From Lachnospiraceae bacterium KH1T2 (GTDB lineage Bacteria > Bacillota > Clostridia > Lachnospirales > Lachnospiraceae): a DNA stretch of 64,000 nucleotides. The notes beneath the pieces were generated by a model. That model did not search any database. It worked only from the letters and a program-made list of their open reading frames with translations, and had not been told where the DNA came from. The stretch is from assembly GCA_900114405.1 (NCBI GenBank), contig FOSY01000004.1:62001-126000 (forward strand), given 5' to 3'. Within the stretch, counting starts at the first letter, position 1. Each line of letters starts with the position of its first letter. Position numbers and translations under genes: made by a program. Below are positions 9,696 to 18,128 of this stretch, one piece after another.

Positions 9696-11152
9696 TTGTT
9701 TTTACCTCCGTTTTTTATATATGAAACTGCACTCTTGGCAGCAATTCTTCCTGTGTTTAATGCGAAGCCCATTGAATTTCCAGGAAGCAGGAACATGTAA
9801 CTGTCATCATAGATATTGCAGGCATCAGCTCCTGCTGCATAAAGTCCCTCTACCGGTTCAAAGTTTTTATCACAAGCTTCACAGTTTTCATTTATCCTTA
9901 TTCCACCGACTGTACCATATCCGCCCGGATGTATAGCTGCCGCAAAAAACGGTCCGGTCTTTACAGGCTTAAGGTACTTCGGATTTTTATAAAATTCACT
10001 GTCATAATGCTCACAGTAACCGTTATATTCCTCAACTGTTTTAAGCAGTGAATCTATTTCGATTCCGCATTTATCCGCAAGTTCTTCGATCGAGTCTGCC
10101 TTAAAATAATTATTCGATCCTCTCTCAAGTATTTCCTCAAAGCCCTTATGAAAATCTGAAACATCAGGGTCAGGCGTCACAAAACTTACGACATCTACAC
10201 CGTTCTTTTCATAATACTTAGCTGTTTCTTCATCAAATATAACGAAACATGTCTTGTCCTTCTGATGGTCAGCAACATTACTCAAATATGTGGTATTCTG
10301 CATCTTTTCTTCATTCATGATGCGCTTACCATGCTTATTAACTACGAGGTTTGGCTGACGTACAACATTTGTAACAGAGCCATTTGCTCTCTCTAAACCA
10401 CCGATGTCCGCTGCCATCTCTATCCTTACAGGAAGTCGATCAGCACCAGCTTCCCACGCCATTCTTAAGCCATCACCGCTCACATTTGGGATAGCAAAGC
10501 TGAAAAGATCCTTACCATGCTCAAAACCTGTGAGCTCCTTTATCATCTCTTTATTACCGCCGGCACCTCCGGTTGCGACAAGAGCCGCTTTGCAGTTGAT
10601 CTTTACCTCTTCACCGTCAGCTGTTTCTGCAATTATGCCGCTGATGTGACCTTCCTCTTTAAGAAGCTTCGTCGCTCTATGCTTAAAAAGGAATGTCACT
10701 CCCCGTTTTTCAGCGGCTTCCTGCAGTTTTTTATTCATGAGAGAAGCTGCTGCAGGTCCAATTTTCTTCCCTGTCTTGACTATGTGCCACGTACACTCTG
10801 ACTCCGGGAAATATCTGAAAGCTCCCTCAAACTCAACTCCATGCTTTTCAAGCCATTCAATAGTTTCCCCTGACTGATTGAAATAACGCTTGATAAGTCT
10901 CGCATCAACATTGTAGTGAGTGTACTCCATAAACATGTTGAAGGCTTTTTCAACTGTAATACTTTCCATCTGTGAACGCTGATATCTGGTCCCTATACCA
11001 AGCGGTCCCATTCCTGCATTCGCAGCACCTCCAACAGTCTGTGACTTTTCAACCACCACTACTTTGAGCCCCGCTTCAGAAGCTTCAACTGCTGCAGCAA
11101 GACCTGCCGGTCCTGCCGCGATTATTCCCAAATCTGCATCATATTCTCTCAT
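9665..11152 (-). CDS. Fumarate-reductase-like FAD flavoprotein
   Basis: A 495-residue FAD-binding oxidoreductase of the succinate dehydrogenase/fumarate reductase flavoprotein family. The N-terminal dinucleotide fold reads IIAAGPAGLAAA with VVVVEKS closing it; the first glycine of GxGxxG is alanine here. The C-terminal signature YGTVGGIRINENC...GLYAAGADA...LPGNSMGFALNTGRIAA is complete. There is no Tat signal or flavin-transferase domain, so it is cytoplasmic. Members reduce activated C=C bonds or dehydrogenate. Beside a C-deglycosidase, which releases an enone sugar and an aglycone, an ene-reductase role is attractive but inferred. Confidence 0.85.
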   Translation of the reverse strand: MREYDADLGIIAAGPAGLAAAVEASEAGLKVVVVEKSQTVGGAANAGMGPLGIGTRYQRSQMESITVEKAFNMFMEYTHYNVDARLIKRYFNQSGETIEWLEKHGVEFEGAFRYFPESECTWHIVKTGKKIGPAAASLMNKKLQEAAEKRGVTFLFKHRATKLLKEEGHISGIIAETADGEEVKINCKAALVATGGAGGNKEMIKELTGFEHGKDLFSFAIPNVSGDGLRMAWEAGADRLPVRIEMAADIGGLERANGSVTNVVRQPNLVVNKHGKRIMNEEKMQNTTYLSNVADHQKDKTCFVIFDEETAKYYEKNGVDVVSFVTPDPDVSDFHKGFEEILERGSNNYFKADSIEELADKCGIEIDSLLKTVEEYNGYCEHYDSEFYKNPKYLKPVKTGPFFAAAIHPGGYGTVGGIRINENCEACDKNFEPVEGLYAAGADACNIYDDSYMFLLPGNSMGFALNTGRIAAKSAVSYIKNGGKNKWSLDLLVQF

Positions 11153-11178
11153 GACAATCTACCTTATCCTTATAAAAT

Positions 11179-12234
11179 TTATTCCTCGATTGCTCTTCTC
11201 AAAGCTTCCTGATGACGACGTACCTGCTCGATGCTGTCAACTTCCATATCAGCTCTCAAATGCTCTCCGCCTTCATACTCTGAGCTCAAGAAGCCTTTGT
11301 AACCTGCCTTTTTGAACGCATCCACAACCTCCGGAATTGCAACTGCTGTCTCCGTATAATCTTCATGCATGTTATAGAACTTTGCATGTGTGTGGAAGAT
11401 ATAGTCGATATTATCAATGATGTCCTGTGGCTCTGACCATGAATATGTGAAGGATGAACCTGCATACTCCATATCAGCAGGGCCGCCGCCCGCATTCTTC
11501 ACCGCATCCATCATTTCCTGCATGCCGTTTGCCATGCGGTACTCCATATTTGCTTTGCCAAGATTCAGATCATACTTGATCTTCACAAATCCCTTAGCAA
11601 TCCTCTTTGCATAAGCATCATCAACAATCTTTATGCACTCTTCCTTCGCACCCTTTCTTCTCGCCTTATCGCGAACCACATCAGGTATGTTTCTGCAAAA
11701 GATACCCATATCAGGGATGAAGCCAAAGAACTTAGTTCCTGTCCTATTGATCATTTCCATATAGCCATCAGCCCATCCGGAATTAAGTGAGAACGGTGCA
11801 TGAACTTCAAGACCGATCTTTACTCCCATCTTTTCCGCATATTCAAGGCTTCCCTCGATGACATCCATCGGTGTGGAAACGAGGGTTCTGAGATTAGGAA
11901 ATCCCAGCAATGAAGCAAGTCTTATATCGCGCTTCATCATGTTTATCTGCTCACCGAGTGACAATGTACGGTTATCGAAAATCCTGTTTTCCAGAAATGC
12001 ATCATAGCAGGAAGGCTCAAGATTATATTTTTTAAGCCAGCCAAACCACTTCTCTCTGAATTCCTCTGTCTCGATAGGCTTCGGAAAGCGCTTTATCATC
12101 TGCTCAGCCAAGAGCTCTACGCCTGTTGCACCGGTCGCAGCTGTCTCTCTTAAAGCGCCCTCCAGATCAAGCTTTCCGTCATAATATTCATCCTGATAAC
12201 TGTAAAGTGAAACACTTCTTTTAATTTCGCTCAT
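11179..12234 (-). CDS. C-glycoside deglycosidase alpha subunit (DgpC/DfgA/CarC-like TIM barrel)
   Basis: A 351-residue TIM barrel beginning MSEIKRSVSLYSYQDEYY and resembling the catalytic subunit of gut C-deglycosidases. Probable metal ligands on the barrel strands are E143 (GLEVHAP), D175 (FIPDMGIF), H281 or H283 (FHTHAKFY) and E319 (SSEYEGG). In characterised enzymes the alpha/beta complex cleaves the C-C bond of a 3-oxo-C-glycoside, after oxidation by a Gfo-type dehydrogenase. The gene follows the beta-subunit gene by 15 bp and has a GGGAGG site. Assignment rests on recognition of the fold, the beta-subunit neighbour and the flanking dehydrogenase; the exact substrate is unknown. Confidence 0.82.
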   Translation of the reverse strand: MSEIKRSVSLYSYQDEYYDGKLDLEGALRETAATGATGVELLAEQMIKRFPKPIETEEFREKWFGWLKKYNLEPSCYDAFLENRIFDNRTLSLGEQINMMKRDIRLASLLGFPNLRTLVSTPMDVIEGSLEYAEKMGVKIGLEVHAPFSLNSGWADGYMEMINRTGTKFFGFIPDMGIFCRNIPDVVRDKARRKGAKEECIKIVDDAYAKRIAKGFVKIKYDLNLGKANMEYRMANGMQEMMDAVKNAGGGPADMEYAGSSFTYSWSEPQDIIDNIDYIFHTHAKFYNMHEDYTETAVAIPEVVDAFKKAGYKGFLSSEYEGGEHLRADMEVDSIEQVRRHQEALRRAIEE

Positions 12235-12249
12235 CTGATCACACCTCCC

Positions 12250-12642
12250 TTAAATCTCAAAATCTGCTTCATTCATGCTTTCGATCTGGAATGGCATGTA
12301 AGAAGGTGCGATCACCTGAAGTGCTTTGATATGGTGCTTTCCTTTAGAAAGTCCGCCCTCTTTCAATACAGTCACAACAGCATACTCACCGAATTCCCAG
12401 CGGTAATCACTGTCGATCACCGTTCTCATCTCTTCAAGTGTGAATGTTTCACCATTCACACTGAATCTTATATCTTCACGTTTTACGTCCTCACCATCGA
12501 TATTGATCTTTATATCGCGCACGATGGAAAGTGTTATACCCCTGTAATACTGTGCCTTTGTCTCAAAAGAAAATCCCACTGTTTTTCCATCTTTTTCAAC
12601 ATTTGCAAAGGCTTGGGGATTAAAAACTACTCGTCCTGCCAT
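12250..12642 (-). CDS. C-glycoside deglycosidase beta subunit (DgpB/DfgB/CarB-like, DUF6379)
   Basis: A 130-residue protein starting MAGRVVFNPQAFANVEKDGK and ending SYMPFQIESMNEADFEI, consistent with the small beta-sandwich partner of C-deglycosidases. Little else of this size and sequence occurs next to a TIM barrel and a Gfo dehydrogenase, which makes the operon call specific. The start is taken at the ATG at 12642, 9 nt after AGGAGG; a GTG nine bases upstream lies in the ribosome site. The beta subunit has no catalytic residues of its own in known complexes and shapes the active site. Confidence 0.82.
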   Translation of the reverse strand: MAGRVVFNPQAFANVEKDGKTVGFSFETKAQYYRGITLSIVRDIKINIDGEDVKREDIRFSVNGETFTLEEMRTVIDSDYRWEFGEYAVVTVLKEGGLSKGKHHIKALQVIAPSYMPFQIESMNEADFEI

Positions 12643-12664
12643 TATCTGCACCCTCCTGTTTTAC

Positions 12665-13771
12665 TCAGTCAAAAAATACTTCCTTGCCTGTTTCAGCAGA
12701 CTTATAAATTCCTTCAAGAATCTGAGTTACAACATATGCCTGCTCCGGCTTTACAAGAGGCTCAGTATCATTGATGATAGCTTCAAGCCACTGCTTCTGC
12801 TCTCTTACGCCCTCAGCTGAAGCGCCGCCTTCAAAGAAATCAACCACACCTGCAGGTGAGATAGTCTTCTCCATAAGCTGATTGTGCTCGACTGTGTTGT
12901 AGATAAGCTCATCCTTCGGGTAGCTTCCGCCGTGATGAATCTCTGCTCCTGCCTTAGTACCGCAAAGTGTAGTAGAAGCTTCCATTGACTTAAGGATGTT
13001 CAGTGCCCATGAAGCTTCGAGGTAGATAGTTGCTCCATTCTTCATCTTTACAAGTCCGAATGCTGAGTCCTCAACCTGGAATGTCTTTGGGTCCCAAGGT
13101 CCAAATACATTTCCTTCCGGGCCATGCTCATCTCTTCCAAGCTTGTAGAATACCTGACCTGAAACAGAAACAGGTTCATAGTTATTCATCATCCAGAGTG
13201 TGATATCAAGTGCGTGTGTTCCGATGTCAATAAGTGGTCCGCCGCCCTGAAGTTCTTTATTAGGGAAAACTCCCCATGTAGGAACTGCTCTTCTTCTAAG
13301 TGCATGTGCCTTGGCAAAGTAGATATCACCAAGCTCGCCTGCTTCGCATGAAGCATGTAATGTCTGTGTATCATCACGAAGTCTGTTCTGATATCCGATA
13401 GTGAATTTCTTTCCTGACTTCTTCCATGCATCGATCATCTTCTTTGCATCAGCAGTGCAATGAGCCATAGGCTTCTCACACATAACGTGCTTTCCGGCTT
13501 CAAATGCTGCAACTGTTACCGGGCAATGTGCAACGTTTGGTGTACATACATGAACTACATCAACGTTTGGATCATTTACAAGATCATGATAATCTGTGTA
13601 AACTTTTGCATCTGCTGTGCCATATTCTTTAGCAGCTTTCTCTGCTCTATCTCTCTGTATATCACAGAATGCTACGACTTCATTAAGTTCTGCATTTGCT
13701 CTAAGTGATGGAAGATGCTTCTGATTTGCGATTCCGCCGCAGCCTACGATACCTACTCTAACCTTTGCCAT
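12665..13771 (-). CDS. Gfo/Idh/MocA family dehydrogenase, likely C-glycoside 3-oxidase step
   Basis: A 368-residue NAD(P)-dependent oxidoreductase and the first gene of the operon. The Rossmann motif VGIVGCGGIANQKH, the lysine motif CEKPMAH and the active-site motif DIGTHALDITLWMM are intact. In the puerarin pathway a Gfo-type enzyme (DgpA) oxidises the sugar at C3 so that DgpBC can cleave the C-C bond. The immediate linkage to both deglycosidase genes suggests the same job here. The ATG at 13771 has AAGGAG 9 nt upstream. Confidence 0.88.
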   Translation of the reverse strand: MAKVRVGIVGCGGIANQKHLPSLRANAELNEVVAFCDIQRDRAEKAAKEYGTADAKVYTDYHDLVNDPNVDVVHVCTPNVAHCPVTVAAFEAGKHVMCEKPMAHCTADAKKMIDAWKKSGKKFTIGYQNRLRDDTQTLHASCEAGELGDIYFAKAHALRRRAVPTWGVFPNKELQGGGPLIDIGTHALDITLWMMNNYEPVSVSGQVFYKLGRDEHGPEGNVFGPWDPKTFQVEDSAFGLVKMKNGATIYLEASWALNILKSMEASTTLCGTKAGAEIHHGGSYPKDELIYNTVEHNQLMEKTISPAGVVDFFEGGASAEGVREQKQWLEAIINDTEPLVKPEQAYVVTQILEGIYKSAETGKEVFFD

Positions 13772-13832
13772 TTTCTTTTATCTCCTTTATTACTTTATTT
13801 TCTAAAGTTGTTCTTCTCTGTTTCTGAAGAAA

Positions 13833-13857
13833 TGATAACATAGTACAAGTTTTATCA
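13833..13857. promoter_or_regulatory. Candidate operator upstream of the C-glycoside operon
   Basis: A 25-bp interrupted palindrome with arms TGATAA and TTATCA lies 62 bp upstream of the operon's first start codon. No specific regulator gene adjoins it, so the binding protein is unknown. Confidence 0.35.
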
Positions 13858-14030
13858 CTTTGCACTACTTAATCTTTTGATATCGTATTCAGCTAAATAA
13901 TTTGTGAAAATAAAATGATGTGGCAGATTTTTGTATTGAATATTAATATTTGAGCTATTTTTTAATATATTTATATCCCTCACCCACGCTAACGATTAAA
14001 GACAGGAGATTTCTCCGACTGAATTAAAAT

Positions 14031-14102
14031 AGGACTACCGTCATAAACGATAGTCCTTTAATGTAAATTTGAGATTTTCCTTTGTAATCATCTGCAGAAT
14101 TT
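14031..14102. repeat. 72-bp direct repeat, left copy, with flanking coding remnant
   Basis: This stretch matches 18944-19015 at 69 of 72 positions by eye. It contains a hairpin (AGGACTACCG with CGATAGTCCT) followed by what, at the right copy, is the 3' end of the flavodoxin/ferredoxin gene. Here that gene is absent. Reading the minus strand leftward from about 14155, an open frame ...RDEKREELVTVG NSADDYKGK... runs through the repeat without a start, so it looks like a decayed gene end. The rest of the 13772-14213 gap holds only the operator above and AT-rich sequence. Confidence 0.7.
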
Positions 14103-14213
14103 CCCACAGTTACAAGTTCTTCTCTCTTTTCATCCCTCAGCTCGAATGTTAAAATTTCTTATCGTAAACTCATATTACTTTTTGACTCATTTAATCCATC
14201 AGGAGATAGCGCA

Positions 14214-15782
14214 ATGAAAGCAAGAGACAAAATTTTATACTTTACTGAAGGCATTATGTATATAGTTGTATTACAGTTATTCTTTTTTGGTAAACTTGCT
14301 ACAGGAATTATCGAAAATGCAAACAACTCTTTTACTATATTAACTTTCAGTCGCTTTGTTTACTGCATTTTAGGACTTATTATCGTGAAAATTATCAGCT
14401 CACTTATTGAAACATCCTTTTTATATGCCGCCGGAAAATTTTTCTCTTACTACCTTATGTCCTTGCTGGCTGTATGTATTTTATTACTCGCCGACGTACA
14501 GATTAGCTGTATTCAAAATTTATCCGGTATGATCACCTTATGCAGCAATTACTTTTTATACAGAACTATTGAAGCATTAGTTCTCTCATCCGATTTCCCC
14601 AAAGCACATATTGTAAAAAACTTTTACTATGCCAGTCTGATTCTTTCTGCTTGTTTTTATTTAATAGTATCAGGTTCCTACAAAATAACTCTTATCATCA
14701 TTAGCTATATACTAACTTTAACAGTACTATTGGTAAAAACGATAATATGCTGGTCCAGTTTCGAATACTATGTAAAGAAACAAATCAACTTTTTAATCAA
14801 AGGGATGCTTATCGGATTTTGCATATTTATAGTCGTAAGTATCATGCCCACAATAGGAATTATTCAGTCATTCAGCGAACAAAATTCTACTCAAACGTTA
14901 TTTAATTACTATGAAATGAATATCTACAAACAACAGGCTGACAATCTCAGAACCCCATGGCTCGTATGTACCGGTATCATTGCTGCAATTATTTTTATAA
15001 TGGAGCGACGAGAGTTGCTTCTATGGGGAAACAAAAAAGAAAATATAATAAGTTCCTTCTGTGGAGTTTGGATAATGTGCCTAGACATTATATTAAAAAC
15101 TTTACTATCAGCAGACTTTTATAGCTTTCTAATTATTAATTGCATGATTATTATACCTGCATGCTATATTTATAAAAAAGTTAAATGTCAATATATAAAG
15201 CACGACAGCATTTCCGAGAAAATACAAGAAGAAAGGAAAGCAATTGCTGTATATATCCATGATAGTATAATTCAGGATTTGATTGCTTTATCTTATAATG
15301 TAGGTGATATAAATATAGTAAATAATATAAAAAAGATAGTAAAAGAGATTCGTAAAATAGGCAGCGACATATATCCTACTATCGTAGAAGATCTTGGTTT
15401 AGAAATAGCAATTAAAGAAGCTATCGAAGATATAAAACAGCAATATGGAAATATAAAAATTTTGTATGAATATGATATAGATCCTTCCCTTAATAAACAT
15501 CAGATAGATTTTTTGCTTTACAGAGCAGTGCGAGAGTTAACCTTAAATGCATGCAAACATGCAAATTGTAATACGATCGAAATAAGAATCAGAAATAAAA
15601 AAAATCACGTTTTATTAACCGTTAAAGATAACGGGCATGGCTTTTCGTTAGAAGAACTTTCATCCAAAATAAAAAAATCTCACATAGGATTAAAAAGTCT
15701 AAGTAATCAAGTCCAAAAAGCTGGTGGTATAATAAAATTTGTTTCTGGAAATGAAGGAAGTTGTTTTAACATTATTTTATAA
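14214..15782 (+). CDS. NarL-family sensor histidine kinase
   Basis: A 522-residue membrane kinase. The first ~320 residues hold about eight hydrophobic helices and no extracellular domain of note, the pattern of intramembrane-sensing kinases. The phospho-acceptor motif YIHDSIIQDL places the histidine at 349 in a HisKA_3 domain. The HATPase domain follows with KDNGHGFS and the final HIGLKSLSNQV motif. It ends two bases before the response-regulator reading frame and starts the plus-strand module with the ABC exporter. Cell-envelope stress or an antimicrobial peptide is a reasonable signal, by analogy with similar modules. Confidence 0.9.
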   Translation: MKARDKILYFTEGIMYIVVLQLFFFGKLATGIIENANNSFTILTFSRFVYCILGLIIVKIISSLIETSFLYAAGKFFSYYLMSLLAVCILLLADVQISCIQNLSGMITLCSNYFLYRTIEALVLSSDFPKAHIVKNFYYASLILSACFYLIVSGSYKITLIIISYILTLTVLLVKTIICWSSFEYYVKKQINFLIKGMLIGFCIFIVVSIMPTIGIIQSFSEQNSTQTLFNYYEMNIYKQQADNLRTPWLVCTGIIAAIIFIMERRELLLWGNKKENIISSFCGVWIMCLDIILKTLLSADFYSFLIINCMIIIPACYIYKKVKCQYIKHDSISEKIQEERKAIAVYIHDSIIQDLIALSYNVGDINIVNNIKKIVKEIRKIGSDIYPTIVEDLGLEIAIKEAIEDIKQQYGNIKILYEYDIDPSLNKHQIDFLLYRAVRELTLNACKHANCNTIEIRIRNKKNHVLLTVKDNGHGFSLEELSSKIKKSHIGLKSLSNQVQKAGGIIKFVSGNEGSCFNIIL

Positions 15783-15796
15783 AGGTGGTACATAAA

Positions 15797-16399
15797 ATGC
15801 TTGCAGACGATATATCCATAATAATCATAGATGATCATAAAATGATAGCAAATGCACTTGGTAACCAACTCAACGCTATAGAAGGATTAAATGTTATAAA
15901 CGTTATAACCGATGCGACAGACTTAAAACAGAAAATCCTCAATAATGTACCCGATGTTATATTAATGGATATACGACTTGGAAAATATAATGGAATAGAA
16001 CTTGCAAAAGAATTAAGTAACTCTAATATAGATACAAGAATAATCCTCATGTCTGGTTATAATGTTGGAAGCATTCCTAAAATTGCAGGAATAGATGCCT
16101 TTGTCTCTAAAGAGGAAAGCATCGAATCACTATCTAATACGATTAAAACTGTATTTCGCGACAACGTATACATTTTTCCTCATAGTACTATAGAAAATAC
16201 ATTAACTTCCAGCGAGATTAACATATTACGTCTGATTAGTGAAGACAAAACCAGGAAGGAGATTGCAAATACCCTGTATATATCAGAAAAAACTGTATCA
16301 AATCACATTTCATCTATATTTGACAAATTAAAAGTTCGTTCAAGTGTAGGCGCAGTTGTAAAAGGAATTGATCTTGGATTGATCAACCCAACGCTGTAA
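15797..16399 (+). CDS. NarL/FixJ-family response regulator
   Basis: A two-domain regulator of about 200 residues. The receiver has the acidic pair IIDDH and the phospho-acceptor D58 in VILMDIRLGKYNG. The LuxR-type helix-turn-helix reads LTSSEINILRLISEDKTRKEIANTL with EKTVSNHI as recognition helix. I use the ATG at 15797, 7 nt after GGTGG; a GTG at 15785 lies in the ribosome site. It is the partner of the kinase immediately upstream and probably controls the ABC exporter genes that follow the terminator at 16410. Confidence 0.92.
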   Translation: MLADDISIIIIDDHKMIANALGNQLNAIEGLNVINVITDATDLKQKILNNVPDVILMDIRLGKYNGIELAKELSNSNIDTRIILMSGYNVGSIPKIAGIDAFVSKEESIESLSNTIKTVFRDNVYIFPHSTIENTLTSSEINILRLISEDKTRKEIANTLYISEKTVSNHISSIFDKLKVRSSVGAVVKGIDLGLINPTL

Positions 16400-16409
16400 T
16401 TATCATGTC

Positions 16410-16457
16410 AATAGGACTTTTGGGTATTATTTATACCCGAAAGTCCTATTTTATTTT
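16410..16457 (+). terminator. Terminator after the two-component system
   Basis: Arms of 18 bases (16410-16427 and 16433-16450) with one mismatched position form a stem over a 5-base loop and run into TTTTATTTT. The ABC genes downstream therefore need their own promoter or controlled read-through. Confidence 0.88.
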
Positions 16458-16537
16458 GCCAAAAACAAATTCATAATACCAATCAGAAAATACAACAACA
16501 CTAGTATCATCCAGATTATTTTATAAGGATATCAATA

Positions 16538-17386
16538 ATGAATAACGAAAACATCGAATTAAAAATAACGAACCTTAGAAAATACTATGGTAGCCATAAA
16601 GTTTTAGACAATGTGAATATTACTGTAGAAAAAGGAAAAATCACAGGGCTTTTGGGGCGAAATGGAGCCGGTAAGTCAACTTTGATGAAATGCATTTTAG
16701 GGCTTATCACACAATACGACGGTATCATCGAGTTAAACGGTAGAAATATTAATGAATACAATGGTGGAATTGTAAATTATATAAGTTCACTTGTTGATGT
16801 TAGGTTCTACGAAGACATGACTGCCTACGAAAATCTTAATTTCTTACTATTATCTCAAAAACTAATTCGAAAAGAAAGAAATAGATTGATTTTCGAGGCT
16901 CTTAATAAAGTTGGTTTAGCTAATAATTCCAATAAAAAAGTCAGTTCGTTTTCATTTGGAATGAAGCAGAGACTCGCATTGGCACAAGTATTCTTATCAG
17001 ATTCCGATTTGCTCATATTAGACGAGCCTTTCGTTGGACTAGATCCTATCGGGATTGAAGAAATGAAAAAAATACTAAATGAGCTTGTAAAAAAAGGAAA
17101 AACAATTTTATTTTCAAGCCACCAACTAAATGAAGTTGAAGACTTAGCTGAATGCATAGTCGTTATCGAACACGGTTGTATAAAATACGAAGGCACTATG
17201 AATAAGCTTCTAAATCAAGATATGAAATATCGCATATATTATAAGGGTCAGACACTACCTATCGAAATAGCTTACAATACAACTGACCTTCAAACGATCT
17301 TAAAAAATACTTGTTTATCTTCAGCTATTGAAAAGATCGAAGTAACAGAAAATGCTCTGCTAAAAATTCTGGAGGAAAATGGCTGA
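16538..17386 (+). CDS. ABC transporter ATPase, LanF/BcrA-like
   Basis: A 282-residue single ATPase. Walker A is GRNGAGKST (residues 40-48), the signature is FSFGMKQRLALA, and Walker B is LLILDEP. At the position of the usual Q-loop glutamine there is an acidic residue (D87, in SSLVDVRFYED), similar to the E-loop reported for lantibiotic immunity ATPases. It shares one base with the next gene, so translation is coupled. With two permeases downstream and a kinase/regulator pair upstream it resembles a LanFEG self-protection or peptide-resistance exporter. No lantibiotic genes are in the window. Confidence 0.88.
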   Translation: MNNENIELKITNLRKYYGSHKVLDNVNITVEKGKITGLLGRNGAGKSTLMKCILGLITQYDGIIELNGRNINEYNGGIVNYISSLVDVRFYEDMTAYENLNFLLLSQKLIRKERNRLIFEALNKVGLANNSNKKVSSFSFGMKQRLALAQVFLSDSDLLILDEPFVGLDPIGIEEMKKILNELVKKGKTILFSSHQLNEVEDLAECIVVIEHGCIKYEGTMNKLLNQDMKYRIYYKGQTLPIEIAYNTTDLQTILKNTCLSSAIEKIEVTENALLKILEENG

Positions 17387-18111
17387 TGACGGAAGAACTT
17401 TATAAGATGTATAAACGTCATTATTTTTTAATACTTGCATCAGTCATTATCATTCCTCTATGCCTTTTTGCATCAGGATTTGCTCAAAATAGCTTTGTTA
17501 TAAAAGCTGAAACTAATTACCAGAGCTTGCCTGAATACTGCAGCGATTTACAGCAAACCGTTAAATATCTTTATTTTTTTATCACTGCATACTTAAGCTC
17601 GGATTTATTTTCAGGAGAAATCGAACATGGACAAATAAAACTGAGTATCTTAAGAAAAGGAATAAAAAAACTCATAATAGACAAATTAATTGCATTTTTT
17701 GCATTAATTTTTTTGACACAAATCCTATTTTGGATTGTTAATGGATTTTTTTGGATGATCGAGTATAAAGCACCTGTTAAATCTATGTTCTGTCAATACA
17801 TAACTTTTCATACGTTATTTTCTTTTACAGGATATTATTTAACATCCTGCGCTTTGATCTTTTTGGGCTTTTTATGTGGATGTCATTTTAAGAAGAGCAT
17901 AACTGTTATATTGACATATATGGTTTGGTTTTTAACACATTATGTAAACGCTGTTTTCCCTATGGACAGGATATCACCTGAATTTATCGCCGATAAATTC
18001 AAGCCTGATCTGATAGCTGTATATTGTAAAAGTTTTGCCATTTATATAGCCAGTTTAATTATAATGTACTTCGTTCTGAACATAATTACTCGCAAAAAGG
18101 ATTATTCTTAA
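17386..18111 (+). CDS. ABC-2 type permease subunit 1 (LanE-like position)
   Basis: A 241-residue membrane protein with about six helices and the ABC-2 arrangement in which a short cytoplasmic motif (SGEIEHGQIKLSILRKG) follows the second helix. It overlaps the ATPase gene by one base (TGATG). It is paired with a second, sequence-divergent permease 17 bp downstream, so the exporter is probably a heterodimer in the membrane. Assignment to the LanFEG group rests on gene order and size. Confidence 0.78.
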   Translation: MTEELYKMYKRHYFLILASVIIIPLCLFASGFAQNSFVIKAETNYQSLPEYCSDLQQTVKYLYFFITAYLSSDLFSGEIEHGQIKLSILRKGIKKLIIDKLIAFFALIFLTQILFWIVNGFFWMIEYKAPVKSMFCQYITFHTLFSFTGYYLTSCALIFLGFLCGCHFKKSITVILTYMVWFLTHYVNAVFPMDRISPEFIADKFKPDLIAVYCKSFAIYIASLIIMYFVLNIITRKKDYS

Positions 18112-18128
18112 TATGTTGGAGGCAATGA

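Noticed and set aside
13860..14030. Additional small ORF between the C-glycoside operon and the kinase gene
   Set aside because: No frame with a ribosome site was found; only a palindrome and AT-rich sequence.
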